A stretch of 64,000 bases of DNA from Streptantibioticus ferralitis (GCF_029223525.1 NZ_JARHTQ010000005.1:186001-250000); one strand, 5' to 3'; shown: positions 45,409-54,669, numbered from the stretch's first letter. A program made the numbers and translations. The notes: generated by a model from the letters alone, not told the origin.

Positions 45409-47703
45409 ATGTCGGAACGTCTGATCCGCGTGATCGAAAGATTCCGCTGGCCGCTGCTGGCCGTATGGCTGGTGGCGCTGGTCGCCGCCGGGGTGGCCGC
45501 GCTGCCCATCGCCGACCGGCTGAGCGGCGGCGGCTGGTACGTACCCGGCTCCGGCTCGCAGAAGGCGATCACCGCCACCCAGTCGGGTTTCACCGACCGC
45601 GGCGCCAGCGATCTGACCCTGGTGGTACGGGACGAGCGCAACGCGGCCGGAACCCCGGCGTTCGACCAGCGGGTGGGCCAGGCCATGCGGCAGGTCATCG
45701 GCGACAAGCGGCTGGAGGCCAAGGGGAGTTACGGCTGGCTCAGCCTGTCGCCGACGTCCCGCGGGCAGTTCGTCGGCAAGGACCGGCACACCGCCACCAC
45801 CCTCGTCGGGCTGAAACTGGACGACGGTACGGCCCGTCGCGTCCTACCGGATGTGCAGAAGGACATCGACCACCGCTTCGCCCCGCAGGGGCTACGGGTT
45901 TCGCTGGTCAGCGCCGGAACGCTGTGGGGAGAGATCAACACACTCAGCCAGAAGGGCCTGCAGACCGCGGAACTCATCACGTTCCCGCTGCTGTTGGTGA
46001 TTCTGCTGCTGCTGTACCGGGGCATCGCCTCGGCGGTGGTCTCCTTCGTGGTCTCCGCGACGGCTATCGTCTTCACCCTCGGGCTGATGTCCGTACTCGC
46101 CCAGCACTTCGAGTTGTCCATCTTCGTGGAGAACGCGGCCACCATGATCGGCCTGGGGGTGAGCGTCGACTACTCGCTGTTCGTCATCTCCCGCTACACC
46201 GACGAACTCTCCCGCGGGCGGGATCGTACGGCCGCGCTCGCCGCGACGTTGCGCACCAGCGGCAAGACCGTCACCTTCTCCGGGCTCATCGTCATCCTGG
46301 CCATGTCCAGCCTGTTCCTGGTGGACCTCAACGTCATCCAGTCGATCGCGCTGGGCATCCTCGTGGTGGTGGCGTTCGCGGTGCTGGCCGCCGTCCTCGT
46401 GCTGCCGCTGGTCCTGCTACTGCTGGGAGATCGGATCCTGTGGGGCCGACTGCCCATGCAGCGGCGGACGCCCGAGGAGCAGGGGCGCCGCTGGCGCAGC
46501 GTGGCACGGCAGATCATGCGCCGGCCCGTGCTGTTCCTGGTGGTGGCGATCGCCGCCATGCTGGCGCTCGCCTCGCCGTCACTGTCGTTGCGCACCTTCA
46601 CCCCGGACGCGCGTATCGTGCCCGAGTCGTCTCCGGTCCGCCAGGGATACGACGCGATGCGCGAGCAGTTCGGGCCGGGCACCGCCTCGCCCAACGAGGT
46701 CGTCATCACCTCGGACACCCCGCTGAACACCTCGTCGGACAGCGGGCGCATCCTGGCGCTACGGGACCAGTTGGCCAGGCTCCCGCACGTCACCGGCGTC
46801 AACTCGCCGGTGGACGCGCTACGGGCGGTCAGCCCCGGTCGCCCGTTCGCCGCGCTGGACAGCGCGGCCTTCAACCGGCTGCCCGGCGACGCCCGGGTCA
46901 CCATCGACCACTTCGTATCCGCCGACCGACGCACCATCGTGCTGGAGGTCATCGCGGACGACTACGCCTCCAGCGCCCCGTCCCGCGACCTCGTCACCGC
47001 CATGCGGTCCACCGTGGACACCCTCGGTGCGCCGGGGCTGCACGCCGTGGTGGGCGGCGAGACCGCGGAGGGCATTGACGCCAACTCCGCGATCTCGGAA
47101 CGGCTGCCCGCGGTGGTCGCGGTCATGCTGGTGGTGATCTACCTTCTGCTGCTGATCACCTTCCGGTCCGTACTACTGCCGATCAAGGCGATCCTGATCA
47201 ACCTGCTGTCACTCGGGGCCACTTACGGCGCCCTGGTGCTGGTGTTCCAACACAAGTCCGGCGCCGGCCTCTTCGGCTTCCAGGAGTTCGGCTATCTGCA
47301 GAACTTCGTTCCCATCCTGCTGCTGGCGATCCTGTTCAGCCTGAGCACCGACTACGAGGTGTTCCTGCTGCACCGCATCCGCGAGGAGTACGACAGCGGG
47401 GCGGACAACACCACTAGCGTGGCCAACGGCATGGCCCGTACCGCGCCGTTGATCTCCGGTGCTGCCGTGCTGATGGTCGCGGTCTTCGGCGCCTTCGCCT
47501 TCACCGGCATCATGCCCATCCAGCAGCTCGGGTTCGGCCTCGCCATCGCCATCGCGCTGGACGCCACCATCATCCGGCTGGTCGTGGTGCCCGCCGCCAT
47601 GCAGCTGATGGGCCGCTGGAACTGGTGGCTGCCCGGTCGCCCCGACCGCCCCTCCCCCGTCGTCAGGACCCAAGAGTCCGAAGAGTCCGTCGTCCGGTCG
47701 TAA
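45409..47703 (+). CDS. MMPL-family transporter
   Basis: 764 residues with the RND/MMPL layout: one N-terminal helix (PLLAVWLVALVAAGVAALPI), a large extracytoplasmic domain, six helices, then a second repeat of the same plan. Family blocks GLGVSVDYSLFVISRYTDEL and LFSLSTDYEVFLLHRIREEY are in the paired halves. Such proteins export lipids, siderophores and other amphipathic products by proton motive force. Placed after the assembly genes, it is likely the exporter of the cluster product. The start ATG has GGAGCTAGGT upstream; 90 bp separate it from the PPTase-carrier gene. Confidence 0.9.
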   Translation: MSERLIRVIERFRWPLLAVWLVALVAAGVAALPIADRLSGGGWYVPGSGSQKAITATQSGFTDRGASDLTLVVRDERNAAGTPAFDQRVGQAMRQVIGDKRLEAKGSYGWLSLSPTSRGQFVGKDRHTATTLVGLKLDDGTARRVLPDVQKDIDHRFAPQGLRVSLVSAGTLWGEINTLSQKGLQTAELITFPLLLVILLLLYRGIASAVVSFVVSATAIVFTLGLMSVLAQHFELSIFVENAATMIGLGVSVDYSLFVISRYTDELSRGRDRTAALAATLRTSGKTVTFSGLIVILAMSSLFLVDLNVIQSIALGILVVVAFAVLAAVLVLPLVLLLLGDRILWGRLPMQRRTPEEQGRRWRSVARQIMRRPVLFLVVAIAAMLALASPSLSLRTFTPDARIVPESSPVRQGYDAMREQFGPGTASPNEVVITSDTPLNTSSDSGRILALRDQLARLPHVTGVNSPVDALRAVSPGRPFAALDSAAFNRLPGDARVTIDHFVSADRRTIVLEVIADDYASSAPSRDLVTAMRSTVDTLGAPGLHAVVGGETAEGIDANSAISERLPAVVAVMLVVIYLLLLITFRSVLLPIKAILINLLSLGATYGALVLVFQHKSGAGLFGFQEFGYLQNFVPILLLAILFSLSTDYEVFLLHRIREEYDSGADNTTSVANGMARTAPLISGAAVLMVAVFGAFAFTGIMPIQQLGFGLAIAIALDATIIRLVVVPAAMQLMGRWNWWLPGRPDRPSPVVRTQESEESVVRS

Positions 47704-47727
47704 CCGCCAGAAAGGATCCACCCTCAC

Positions 47728-48351
47728 GTGGATGACTCCGCCCTTCTCCTGCTGCTGCTGAACTTCATCTTCATCGGTGCCCTGCCACGGCTCTTCTTCC
47801 GCTCGGACGGCACCTTCAATCTGAAGTGGTGGCTGACCGCCGCGCCGTTCTTCCTGTGCCCGCTCTACGTCGCGGCGGCGCTCGCCGTCGGCTGGCAGCC
47901 GTTCGTCTCGGGCAGCCTGCTCACCGGACTGACGCTCGTCGCCGTGCTGTTGAGCGTGGGTTCCATCGCCCTGATCTTCATGACGCTGGGCACCCACCGC
48001 ATTCCGCTGGCGCTGTGGCACCAGGAGAACGACGCACCCCGGCACATCGTGACGTACGGCGCCTACCGGCGGATCCGGCACCCCTTCTACTCCTCGTTCC
48101 TGCTGGCCTTCCTGGCGAGCCTGTTCGCCTTCCCGCACTGGGGCACGCTGGTGTTCGCCGTCTACGGAGTGGTGTCCCTGAACACCACTGCGGCGCGCGA
48201 GGAACGGCGTCTGAGCTCCTCCGAGTTCGGCGCGGAGTACCGCGGCTACATCACGCAGACCGGCCGTTTCTTCCCCCGCCTGGGCAGGATTCCGGCCGCG
48301 GCGCAGGCCGCTCAGCCGGTGGAGAACGCCGCTCAGGTCATCGAGCGATAG
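47728..48351 (+). CDS. ICMT/PEMT-like integral membrane protein
   Basis: 207 residues with about five hydrophobic helices. The end carries the isoprenylcysteine carboxyl methyltransferase-like signature: YGAYRRIRHPFYSSFLLAF, then AREERRLSSSEFGAEYRGY. Members of this group methylate lipids or peptides with SAM at the membrane, but many are uncharacterised and some act in steroid or fatty acid metabolism. It may methylate the cluster product. Start GTG 47728 follows AAAGG with 13 bases between; an alternative is not apparent. It is 24 bp after the MMPL gene. Confidence 0.75.
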   Translation: MDDSALLLLLLNFIFIGALPRLFFRSDGTFNLKWWLTAAPFFLCPLYVAAALAVGWQPFVSGSLLTGLTLVAVLLSVGSIALIFMTLGTHRIPLALWHQENDAPRHIVTYGAYRRIRHPFYSSFLLAFLASLFAFPHWGTLVFAVYGVVSLNTTAAREERRLSSSEFGAEYRGYITQTGRFFPRLGRIPAAAQAAQPVENAAQVIER

Positions 48352-48364
48352 GACGGTTCCCGAC

Positions 48365-50026
48365 GTGTCACGTCTCATTTCCTGGCTGACGCAGCCTCAT
48401 CCGGAGCGCGGGGTGCACTTCGCCACCGACTCGGGCGACTGGGAGTTCGTGCCGTACCGGGAACTGGCCGCCTCGGCCCGCCGGGTCGCCGCCGAGATGG
48501 CGGCGGCCGGGGTGCGCCCCGGTGACGTGGTCTGCCTGATCCTGCCCAGTGGACGCGACTGCCTGGCCGCGCTGTTCGGTGCCTGGGCGGCCGGGGCCAC
48601 CGTCTCCCCACTGCTCCCGCCGTCCTTCCAGTCCGAGGGCGAGTACGTCGAGTACGTCTCCGGAATCCTCCGGCAGGCCGAGCCCGCCCTGGTGGTCGTC
48701 GCCGAGGAGTTCAGGTCGCTGGCGGCCGACGCGATGGTCCGGGCGGGCCGGTCGGACGCGCCGTGGATTCCCCGTGAGGGAACCATCGAGGCCCCCATCC
48801 CGGACAGCGCCCGGACCGGGATCGCGCTACTGCAGTTCACCTCGGGCTCCACCGGCCGGCCACGCGGTGTCCGGGTGTCGTGGGACAACCTCGCCGCCAA
48901 CTACGCACTGCAAAGCCGCATGATCGGCTGGCGGGACGGGGACGGCTTCGCCTCCTGGCTGCCGCTCCACCACGACATGGGTCTGATCGGCTGTGTGCTG
49001 TTCCCCTTCGCCTCGCAGAGCCCGCTGTGGCTGATGCGGCCAGAACAGTTCATCCGCGATCCGGGGCGCTGGCTGGCCTGTTTCGCCCCGGGCAAGGCGG
49101 CGCACTCGGCCTCGCCGTCGTTCGCCTTCGCCTATGCGGCGCGCAGGGTCCGGCCGCAGCGGCTCGCCGAGTTGGACCTGTCCGGCTGGCGCAGTGTGGT
49201 GGTCGGTGCCGAGGTGGTCGACCCGGCGGCGCTGGACACGTTCGCCCGGTTCGCCGAACCGGTGGGCTTCGCCCTGGGCACCTATCTGCCCTCGTACGGA
49301 CTGGCCGAGAACACGCTGGCGGTCACCGGCGCCGAGGCGCCGATCGTGGTGGTACGCCCCGAGTGGTCCTCGATGCGGCTTGGCGAGCCCGTGCGGATCG
49401 AGGCGGCGGGCAAACTGGGCGACCAGCCCATCGAGCCGGGCTCGGGTTGGCTCGTCGGCCATGGCGCCCCGCACCACGAGGACGGCGTGGGCCTACGGAT
49501 CCTCGACGAGGAGGGGCAGCCGCTACCGGACGGCCACCTCGGCGAGGTCGCCGTCACCGGCACCTCGGTGACCCAGGGGTACCACGGCGGCCGGGACGGG
49601 GGGTCCACCCGGTTCGTCGACGGTGAACTGCGCACCGGGGACGCGGGGTTCGTGCACGACGGAGAGCTGTTCGTGCTCGGCCGGATGGGCGACAGCCTCA
49701 AGCTGCGCGGACGCAGTGTGTACGTCGACGACCTTGACGCGAAGGTCGCGGCGGCCGCCGGGCTCGACAAGGACCGCACGGCCGTGGTGGCCGTCAACGA
49801 CCACGGACGCGCCGGGTTGGCCGTCTTCGTGGAGGCGGCCCCCGGCCCCTGGACGGACGCGGTGACCGAGATGCTGCGCGGCGAGCTCGGGCCGGATCCC
49901 TCACTGACCCTCGTCGCCGGGCGACGCGGCCTGCTCAAGCGGACCACCAGTGGAAAGCTGCGGCGACGGCACATGTGGCAGCTTCTGCAGGAGGGCAGGT
50001 TGAAGTCGGTGACCGTCATCCACTAG
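48365..50026 (+). CDS. Fatty acyl-AMP ligase-type adenylation enzyme
   Basis: 553 residues of the ANL superfamily, FAAL-like. Adenylate motif LQFTSGSTGRPRGVRVSWDN, FAAL-typical WLPLHHDMGLIGCVLFP, and catalytic lysine in KRTTSGKLRRRHMWQ. It should activate a fatty acid as acyl-adenylate and pass it to a carrier protein, probably the carrier domain fused with the PPTase. No signal peptide; cytosolic. GTG 48365 starts 13 bp after the ICMT-like gene. The 3' end overlaps the convergent symporter by 11 bp, which marks the right edge of the cluster. Confidence 0.87.
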   Translation: MSRLISWLTQPHPERGVHFATDSGDWEFVPYRELAASARRVAAEMAAAGVRPGDVVCLILPSGRDCLAALFGAWAAGATVSPLLPPSFQSEGEYVEYVSGILRQAEPALVVVAEEFRSLAADAMVRAGRSDAPWIPREGTIEAPIPDSARTGIALLQFTSGSTGRPRGVRVSWDNLAANYALQSRMIGWRDGDGFASWLPLHHDMGLIGCVLFPFASQSPLWLMRPEQFIRDPGRWLACFAPGKAAHSASPSFAFAYAARRVRPQRLAELDLSGWRSVVVGAEVVDPAALDTFARFAEPVGFALGTYLPSYGLAENTLAVTGAEAPIVVVRPEWSSMRLGEPVRIEAAGKLGDQPIEPGSGWLVGHGAPHHEDGVGLRILDEEGQPLPDGHLGEVAVTGTSVTQGYHGGRDGGSTRFVDGELRTGDAGFVHDGELFVLGRMGDSLKLRGRSVYVDDLDAKVAAAAGLDKDRTAVVAVNDHGRAGLAVFVEAAPGPWTDAVTEMLRGELGPDPSLTLVAGRRGLLKRTTSGKLRRRHMWQLLQEGRLKSVTVIH

Positions 50027-51593
50027 GGACGTCCGCCTCTCTGAGAGCGCCGACCAGCGTCCGCCAGCGGACCCGGCTCCCCAGCCAGCCGCTGAGGAAG
50101 CCCACCGGCACCGAGACGATCCCGGTGGTCTGCAACGGGAACCAGTGGAAGTCATGGGTGGGGAAGAGGGCGTGCGGCGTACCGGAAACGGCGCTGGAGA
50201 ACGTCATCAGCAACACGACGCACGCCGTACCGCCGAGCAGTGTGCACAGCAGTCCAGCGCGGGTGAAGCCCTTCCAGAACAGGCTGTAGACCAACGCGGG
50301 GGCCACCGCCGAGGCGCCGATGCAGAACGCGGTGGCGATCAGCACCTGCAGGTTCCAGTTGCGTACCAGCGCGGCGAGCACGATCGCCACCAGGCCGATG
50401 CCGAGGATCGTCCAGCGGGCGACGGCCAACTCGCCGCGCTCGGTGGCCTGCCCGCGGCGTACCGTACCGGCGAACAGATCGTGGGCGACCGAGGTCGCGG
50501 CGGCCAGGGTCAGTCCGGCGACCGAGGTGAGCAAGGTCATGAAGATCGCACCGCCGATGGACGCGAACAGCACGGCCTCGCCGAGCGAGGGGTAGTCGGC
50601 GCCCAGCGCACGGGACAGCAGCATCAGCGAGGTGCTGCCCTGCGGGTCGTTCGCGGTGATCATCTGGTTTCCGACCAGCGCGGCCGCCGCGGTACCCATC
50701 ACGGTGACGAACAGGGCGATGACGACGGTCGACCCGACCGCCCAGGACGTCGAACGGCGCACCGCGGAGGCGTCGGCACCGCTGTGCACCCGCATGGTGA
50801 CGTGCGGCAGGCAGGCGGCTCCGAGGACGACGCTGATCTGCGCGCTGAGGAAGTCGAGTCTGCCGCGGGCGCTGGGGCCGAACTCAAGCCCCTGGCGCAG
50901 ATACGCGTCTCCCGCTCCGCTGCCCTCCCGGGCGGCGGACAGCAAGGCGGTGGGGCTCCAGTGGAAACGGCTGAGCACCAGCAGGGTGATGGCAAGGCTG
51001 GCGCCGAACAGCATGACCATCTTGATGATCTGGACCAGGGCGGTTCCCTTCATGCCCCCGACCGCGGCGTAACCGATCATCAGGGCGCCGACCACGCAGA
51101 TGCAGGCCGCCTTCGCCCCGTCCGCCGAGATGCCCAGAATGAACGTCAGCAGCGATCCGGCCACCGACAGTTGGACGAGGAGGAAGGGCAGCGAGGCGAC
51201 GAGCGTGACCGCGCACGCGGCCCCGCGCACCGCGCGGCCCGGCATGCGACGGGCCAGCACATCGCCCATGGTGAACTTCCCCGCGTTCCGCAGCGGTTCG
51301 GCGAGCAGCCGCATCAGCAACAGCAGGGACAGTACGGTGCTGAGCACCAGGACGACGCCGTCGTAGCCGCTCAGTGCGACGATTCCGGAAGTGCTCAGGA
51401 CGGTGGCGGCGGAGACGTAGTCGCCCGCGATGGCCAGTCCGTTCCGCGGTGGCGTCAGGGTGCGGTAGCCGGTGTAGAAGTCCGCAAGGTCATCGGGTTC
51501 CGAGCCGGCCAGGATGCACAGCAGCATGGCGAGCGTGGCCAGTACGGAGAAGATCACGAGTGCGGCGGTCTGAGCCGAGTTGGAGTTGGTCAT
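50016..51593 (-). CDS. Sodium:solute symporter (acetate/monocarboxylate type)
   Basis: 525 residues with thirteen or so helices of the SSS family. DFYTGYRTLTPPRNGLAIAG and GDYVSAATVLSTSGIVALSG match ActP/MctC-like carriers, which import acetate, propionate or pyruvate with sodium or protons. The DUF485 gene before it (ATGA overlap) is the usual partner of this class. A supply of short acids for lipid building near the cluster is conceivable but not shown. ATG 51593 lies in the DUF485 stop. Confidence 0.88.
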   Translation of the reverse strand: MTNSNSAQTAALVIFSVLATLAMLLCILAGSEPDDLADFYTGYRTLTPPRNGLAIAGDYVSAATVLSTSGIVALSGYDGVVLVLSTVLSLLLLMRLLAEPLRNAGKFTMGDVLARRMPGRAVRGAACAVTLVASLPFLLVQLSVAGSLLTFILGISADGAKAACICVVGALMIGYAAVGGMKGTALVQIIKMVMLFGASLAITLLVLSRFHWSPTALLSAAREGSGAGDAYLRQGLEFGPSARGRLDFLSAQISVVLGAACLPHVTMRVHSGADASAVRRSTSWAVGSTVVIALFVTVMGTAAAALVGNQMITANDPQGSTSLMLLSRALGADYPSLGEAVLFASIGGAIFMTLLTSVAGLTLAAATSVAHDLFAGTVRRGQATERGELAVARWTILGIGLVAIVLAALVRNWNLQVLIATAFCIGASAVAPALVYSLFWKGFTRAGLLCTLLGGTACVVLLMTFSSAVSGTPHALFPTHDFHWFPLQTTGIVSVPVGFLSGWLGSRVRWRTLVGALREADVPSG

Positions 51594-51952
51594 CGGTACG
51601 ACTCCACGGGCTCACCGAGTTCACCGCCGTGCGGATCTCCCCGGCAGTCGGTGCGCGGACCGCGGGTGGCCAACGCGAAGAACCCGACGAACTGCAACAG
51701 ACCCAGTAACACACCGACGTTGAACAGGCCCGGCACCGGAAGGCTCATCAACTCGCCCAGGTACGAGGAGAGCAGGACGTAGAGCAGGAAGCCGCCGAGC
51801 GCGGCCATGCTCGGCGTTCTGCCCAGCCACGCGTACCCGGTACGCAGCGCGGCGACCACGGTCGTCGTGGTGGGCATGGGCTTGTGCTGAACCGCGCGGT
51901 GCCGTCCCCGCCCGTTCTGGCGCAGGGACAGCAGTTCGTCGAGATAGGTCAT
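51590..51952 (-). CDS. DUF485 membrane protein
   Basis: 120 residues with two central hydrophobic helices (LGGFLLYVLLSSYLGELMS; LLGLLQFVGFFALATRG), the usual layout of DUF485 proteins that precede SSS acetate carriers. Function is unknown; a regulatory or assembly role for the carrier is assumed. The ATG at 51952 follows GGGAGGT. Overlaps the symporter start (ATGA). The N-terminus is basic and hydrophilic. Confidence 0.82.
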   Translation of the reverse strand: MTYLDELLSLRQNGRGRHRAVQHKPMPTTTTVVAALRTGYAWLGRTPSMAALGGFLLYVLLSSYLGELMSLPVPGLFNVGVLLGLLQFVGFFALATRGPRTDCRGDPHGGELGEPVESYR

Positions 51953-52492
51953 CGCTCGACCTCCCGTTGTATCCGGCTGTATCGGCTCCCCGGTACACAC
52001 AGCACCGATCCAGTCCCGGGGGAGGCGGGCTGGACGGTGCTGTGTGACCGTTCAATACGGCCCGGCCTCGGACGCGGTTCACTGAAACACATTCCATTTA
52101 CTGTCTCTTTGCCGGTTGGCACGGACTTTGGCTGGAACCGCGGGGAGAATCGTGTCGCATCCTCCCGAAATTCTCCAGGACGCCGGGTAACCCCTGGCGG
52201 TGAATCTGCACGCCGGGCAAGCCGTCATCCCATTGATATGTACTCGCGCTTGTGGTTAACCTTCGCGGTACTCCGGGGTAACTCCCCCGAAGTGAGGGGC
52301 ACTTGGATGTTCCCGGTCCCCGCAGGCTTTTCCTATTCCGATCTCCGCACCCCGTGATCGCCAACTAAGGCATGCCCTACCGGGTCGCCTTCCATGCACG
52401 CACTGCGCACGCCATGCAGGCGGCGCGCCGCCCCCACGGCACGTCGCGACCGCCGCACTGCCACTGACTGCCCCGCTGAGGAGCGTGTTGCC
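51953..52492. other. Intergenic region before ECF sigma gene
   Basis: 540 bp with lower GC patches. It contains repeated GGTAAC-type words (GGGTAACCCCTGG near 52185, GGGGTAACTCCCCC near 52274) that could be sigma-factor or regulator targets. No frame here looks coding. Promoters for the symporter pair and the sigma operon must lie here. Confidence 0.45.
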
Positions 52493-52726
52493 ATGTCCCC
52501 CCACCAGCGCTGCGGCTCCACCGCGGCATCGGCGTCCGGATCCCGTCTGGCGGCTGGTATCGCCGACGCCTTACCCGGTGTCCCTTTTGACGAGGGCGTA
52601 CACCAATTCGCCCGGCTGGCCGCACCGCCGCACACCCGCTGCCAGCCCCTCTGGCATATCACCGCCGATAAAACGGCGGACCAGTTGACGGGCATCGGCG
52701 TACCGGGAACGGCGGGTGAAGGCTGA
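52493..52726 (+). CDS. Possible small protein upstream of sigma factor
   Basis: 77 residues from ATG 52493 (MSPHQRCGSTAASASGSRL...). GAGGAG lies 9 bp upstream. Its stop is only 3 bp before the ATG of the following sigma gene, so it could be translated with it. No recognised domain, no signal peptide, two cysteines. Codon use fits a real gene moderately. It may be a leader or small regulatory protein, or not coding at all. Confidence 0.35.
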   Translation: MSPHQRCGSTAASASGSRLAAGIADALPGVPFDEGVHQFARLAAPPHTRCQPLWHITADKTADQLTGIGVPGTAGEG

Positions 52727-52729
52727 CGT

Positions 52730-53278
52730 ATGCTAATCCAACGCAGACGGTCAAAACGTTCTCGTACCGCGAACGAGGAATCCGACTTGGTCAGACGGCT
52801 CTACCGCGAGCACGCCGCCGCGCTGCTGAGCTATGTGGTGACGCTCACCGGCGGTGACCGGCACTGGGCGGAGGACGTCGTCCAGGAGACCCTGCTACGG
52901 GCATGGCGGCACGCGGCCCAACTCACCGATCCGGCCCGCAGTGCCCGCCCCTGGCTCGCGACCGTGGCACGGCGCATCGTGATAGACGACTACCGCAGCC
53001 GCCGGTCCCGTCCGCAGGAGATGGGTGACAAGGCGCTGGAACTCCTTCCCGGGCCGGACGAGTTCGACCGCGCGCTGTCCGCCATGACCATTTCGGACGC
53101 GCTGGCCACCCTGACCCCGGCGCACCGCGAGGCCATCGTGGAGTCATACCTGGCGGGGCGCACCATCCAGCAGGCCGCGGCGGTGCTCGGCATCCCCAAC
53201 GGCACCGTGAAGTCAAGGGTGTACTACGGGCTGCGCGCACTCAGGCGCACGCTGGAAGAGCAGGGGGTGCCCGGATAG
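52730..53278 (+). CDS. ECF RNA polymerase sigma factor 1
   Basis: 182 residues. Region 2 is visible in LVRRLYREHAAALLSYVVTL and DVVQETLLRAWRHA; region 4 in LATLTPAHREAIVESYLAGR and VLGIPNGTVKSRVYYGLRAL. Typical ECF sigma size. No anti-sigma gene is directly paired on this strand; the nearest is the convergent anti-sigma gene 13 bp away, which belongs to the second sigma factor. The ATG at 52730 is chosen; a TTG at about 52786 with GAGGA upstream is an alternative. The basic N-terminal stretch (MLIQRRRSKRSR) is unusual. Confidence 0.87.
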   Translation: MLIQRRRSKRSRTANEESDLVRRLYREHAAALLSYVVTLTGGDRHWAEDVVQETLLRAWRHAAQLTDPARSARPWLATVARRIVIDDYRSRRSRPQEMGDKALELLPGPDEFDRALSAMTISDALATLTPAHREAIVESYLAGRTIQQAAAVLGIPNGTVKSRVYYGLRALRRTLEEQGVPG

Positions 53279-53291
53279 CCCCGGCGGTCGG

Positions 53292-53975
53292 CTATTCGGG
53301 TACGGAGACAAGCCGATGACCGTCGAACGTCTCCACGTCGAATCTGCTGACGTCGCCCGGCGACATCGCGATGGCACCCGGAATCGTGAGGTTGCCGCGG
53401 TACTTCGCGGTCCAGCTCGCCGCGACCTGGCGTTCGCCGTGCCGTCCCACCGCGACCAGTGAACAGCTGGAGCCCGGTGGCGCGTTGTGCAGGGCGAGGG
53501 TCAGCCGACTGCCCCAGGCCACCGGCTGCACCGATACGGAAGCGCCCACGCCGGTCGTACCGTCGGTGGCCGACGCCACATGGGCGGGGGCGGCTTGCCC
53601 GCCTCCGCTCAGCGACCACGTAGTGCCGATCCCGGCCAGCACCGACACCCCCAGCACGGCCGCGACCATGGTGCCGCGGCGGTTTCTGCGCCGCCGTCCC
53701 CGCCGCCGCAGCCGTCCGAGGGGCATGCACTGGCTGGGGACAGGGGCGGCGGCCGAGGCCGAGGCGGAACACACCGCCTCGGCCTCGGCCTTCGACACCA
53801 GTCCGAGGAGCTGGGGTACTCCGGCCAGCTCGTCGTACTCCTGGCGGCAGTTCGGGCAGGCGGCCAGATGGTGGCGCACGTCGAAGGACTCGCCCGTGGT
53901 CAGCGCGCCCAGCACAAAGGCGCCGAGCGAGAGCCGAACCGGCTCGCACTCCTCGTGGGTTCCGGAGAACGTCAT
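53292..53975 (-). CDS. Zinc-finger anti-sigma factor
   Basis: 227 residues with the ZAS-type motif HHLAACPNCRQEYDEL near residue 37 (H...CxxC). A membrane helix lies at about 102-120 (MVAAVLGVSVLAGIGTTW), followed by an extracytoplasmic domain of about 100 residues. This is the usual membrane anti-sigma layout. ATG 53975 overlaps the stop of the second sigma gene (ATGA), so it is co-expressed with it and probably inhibits it. An Ala/Glu-rich linker separates finger and helix. Confidence 0.87.
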   Translation of the reverse strand: MTFSGTHEECEPVRLSLGAFVLGALTTGESFDVRHHLAACPNCRQEYDELAGVPQLLGLVSKAEAEAVCSASASAAAPVPSQCMPLGRLRRRGRRRRNRRGTMVAAVLGVSVLAGIGTTWSLSGGGQAAPAHVASATDGTTGVGASVSVQPVAWGSRLTLALHNAPPGSSCSLVAVGRHGERQVAASWTAKYRGNLTIPGAIAMSPGDVSRFDVETFDGHRLVSVPE

Positions 53976-54505
53976 CGGCTCAACCCTCGCTCCTCACATT
54001 CGACACGCAACGCGCGAACCGCGTAGTAGGCCCGGGACTTGACCGTGCCCGGTGCGATCCCGAGCGTTTCGGCGGCTTCCGCGACCGAGCGCTCTCGGTA
54101 GTACAGCTCCAGCAGCACCGCACGGTGGTCCGGGCTCAGCCCGGACAGCGCGTCGGCGAGCTGCCAGGACAACAGGGTGCGGGCGAACGCCTCGTCGGGG
54201 CCGGGAGTTGACGAGGGCTGCAGCATCAGCGACTCGTCGCCCACCTCGGCGGGGCGTGCCCGGCGCATCCGTTCCTGGTCGATGACCAGGTTGCGTGCCA
54301 CGGTGAACAGCCATCCCCGAGTCGACCCGCGCTCCGGGTCCAGCGCGCCGGAGCTGCGCCAGGCCCGGAGCATGGTCTCTTGCACCACGTCCTCCGCGCG
54401 CTGCCGGTCGCCGCTGGTCAGCCGGAGTACGTATCTCAGCAGCGAACCGGCGTACGTGTCGTACAGCGTTCGCAAGGTCTCGTCGTCCGCGGTCCGGGAA
54501 CCCAT
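53972..54505 (-). CDS. ECF RNA polymerase sigma factor 2
   Basis: 177 residues with ECF regions 2 and 4: LYDTYAGSLLRYVLRLTSG, EDVVQETMLRAWRSS, LSPDHRAVLLELYYRERSVA and LGIAPGTVKSRAYYAVRAL. It is similar to sigma factor 1 over both regions, suggesting related or cross-regulating sigmas. It is coupled to its anti-sigma downstream (ATGA). The sortase and its substrate lie upstream on the same strand, possible members of its regulon. Confidence 0.88.
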   Translation of the reverse strand: MGSRTADDETLRTLYDTYAGSLLRYVLRLTSGDRQRAEDVVQETMLRAWRSSGALDPERGSTRGWLFTVARNLVIDQERMRRARPAEVGDESLMLQPSSTPGPDEAFARTLLSWQLADALSGLSPDHRAVLLELYYRERSVAEAAETLGIAPGTVKSRAYYAVRALRVECEERGLSR

Positions 54506-54518
54506 CCATCCCCCCGCG

Positions 54519-54629
54519 TCATCCGCGGGGTGCGGCGGCGAAGGTCGCGGCGGTCAGAAGACCGCCGCCGCTGGTGACGGTTACCGGGTTGTTTATGCGG
54601 GCGTAGCCGGCCGCTGCGCGCATGGACAC
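54519..54629 (-). CDS. Possible 36-residue leader peptide
   Basis: GTG 54629 (AGGAG seven bases upstream) or ATG 54623 starts a frame MSMRAAAGYARINNPVTVTS and ends at 54519, 13 bp before the sigma factor 2 start. The product is Gly/Ala/Thr-rich. It could be a leader or small secreted peptide. Too short for statistical support. Confidence 0.3.
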   Translation of the reverse strand: MSMRAAAGYARINNPVTVTSGGGLLTAATFAAAPRG

Positions 54630-54669
54630 TTGTTCACTCCTATCTCCCCGCCTGCCGTGGAAATTCCGG

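Noticed and set aside
52134-52160. GGAACC followed by CGT as an ECF promoter
   Set aside because: The gap between the two elements is about 12 bp, too short for the usual 15-17.
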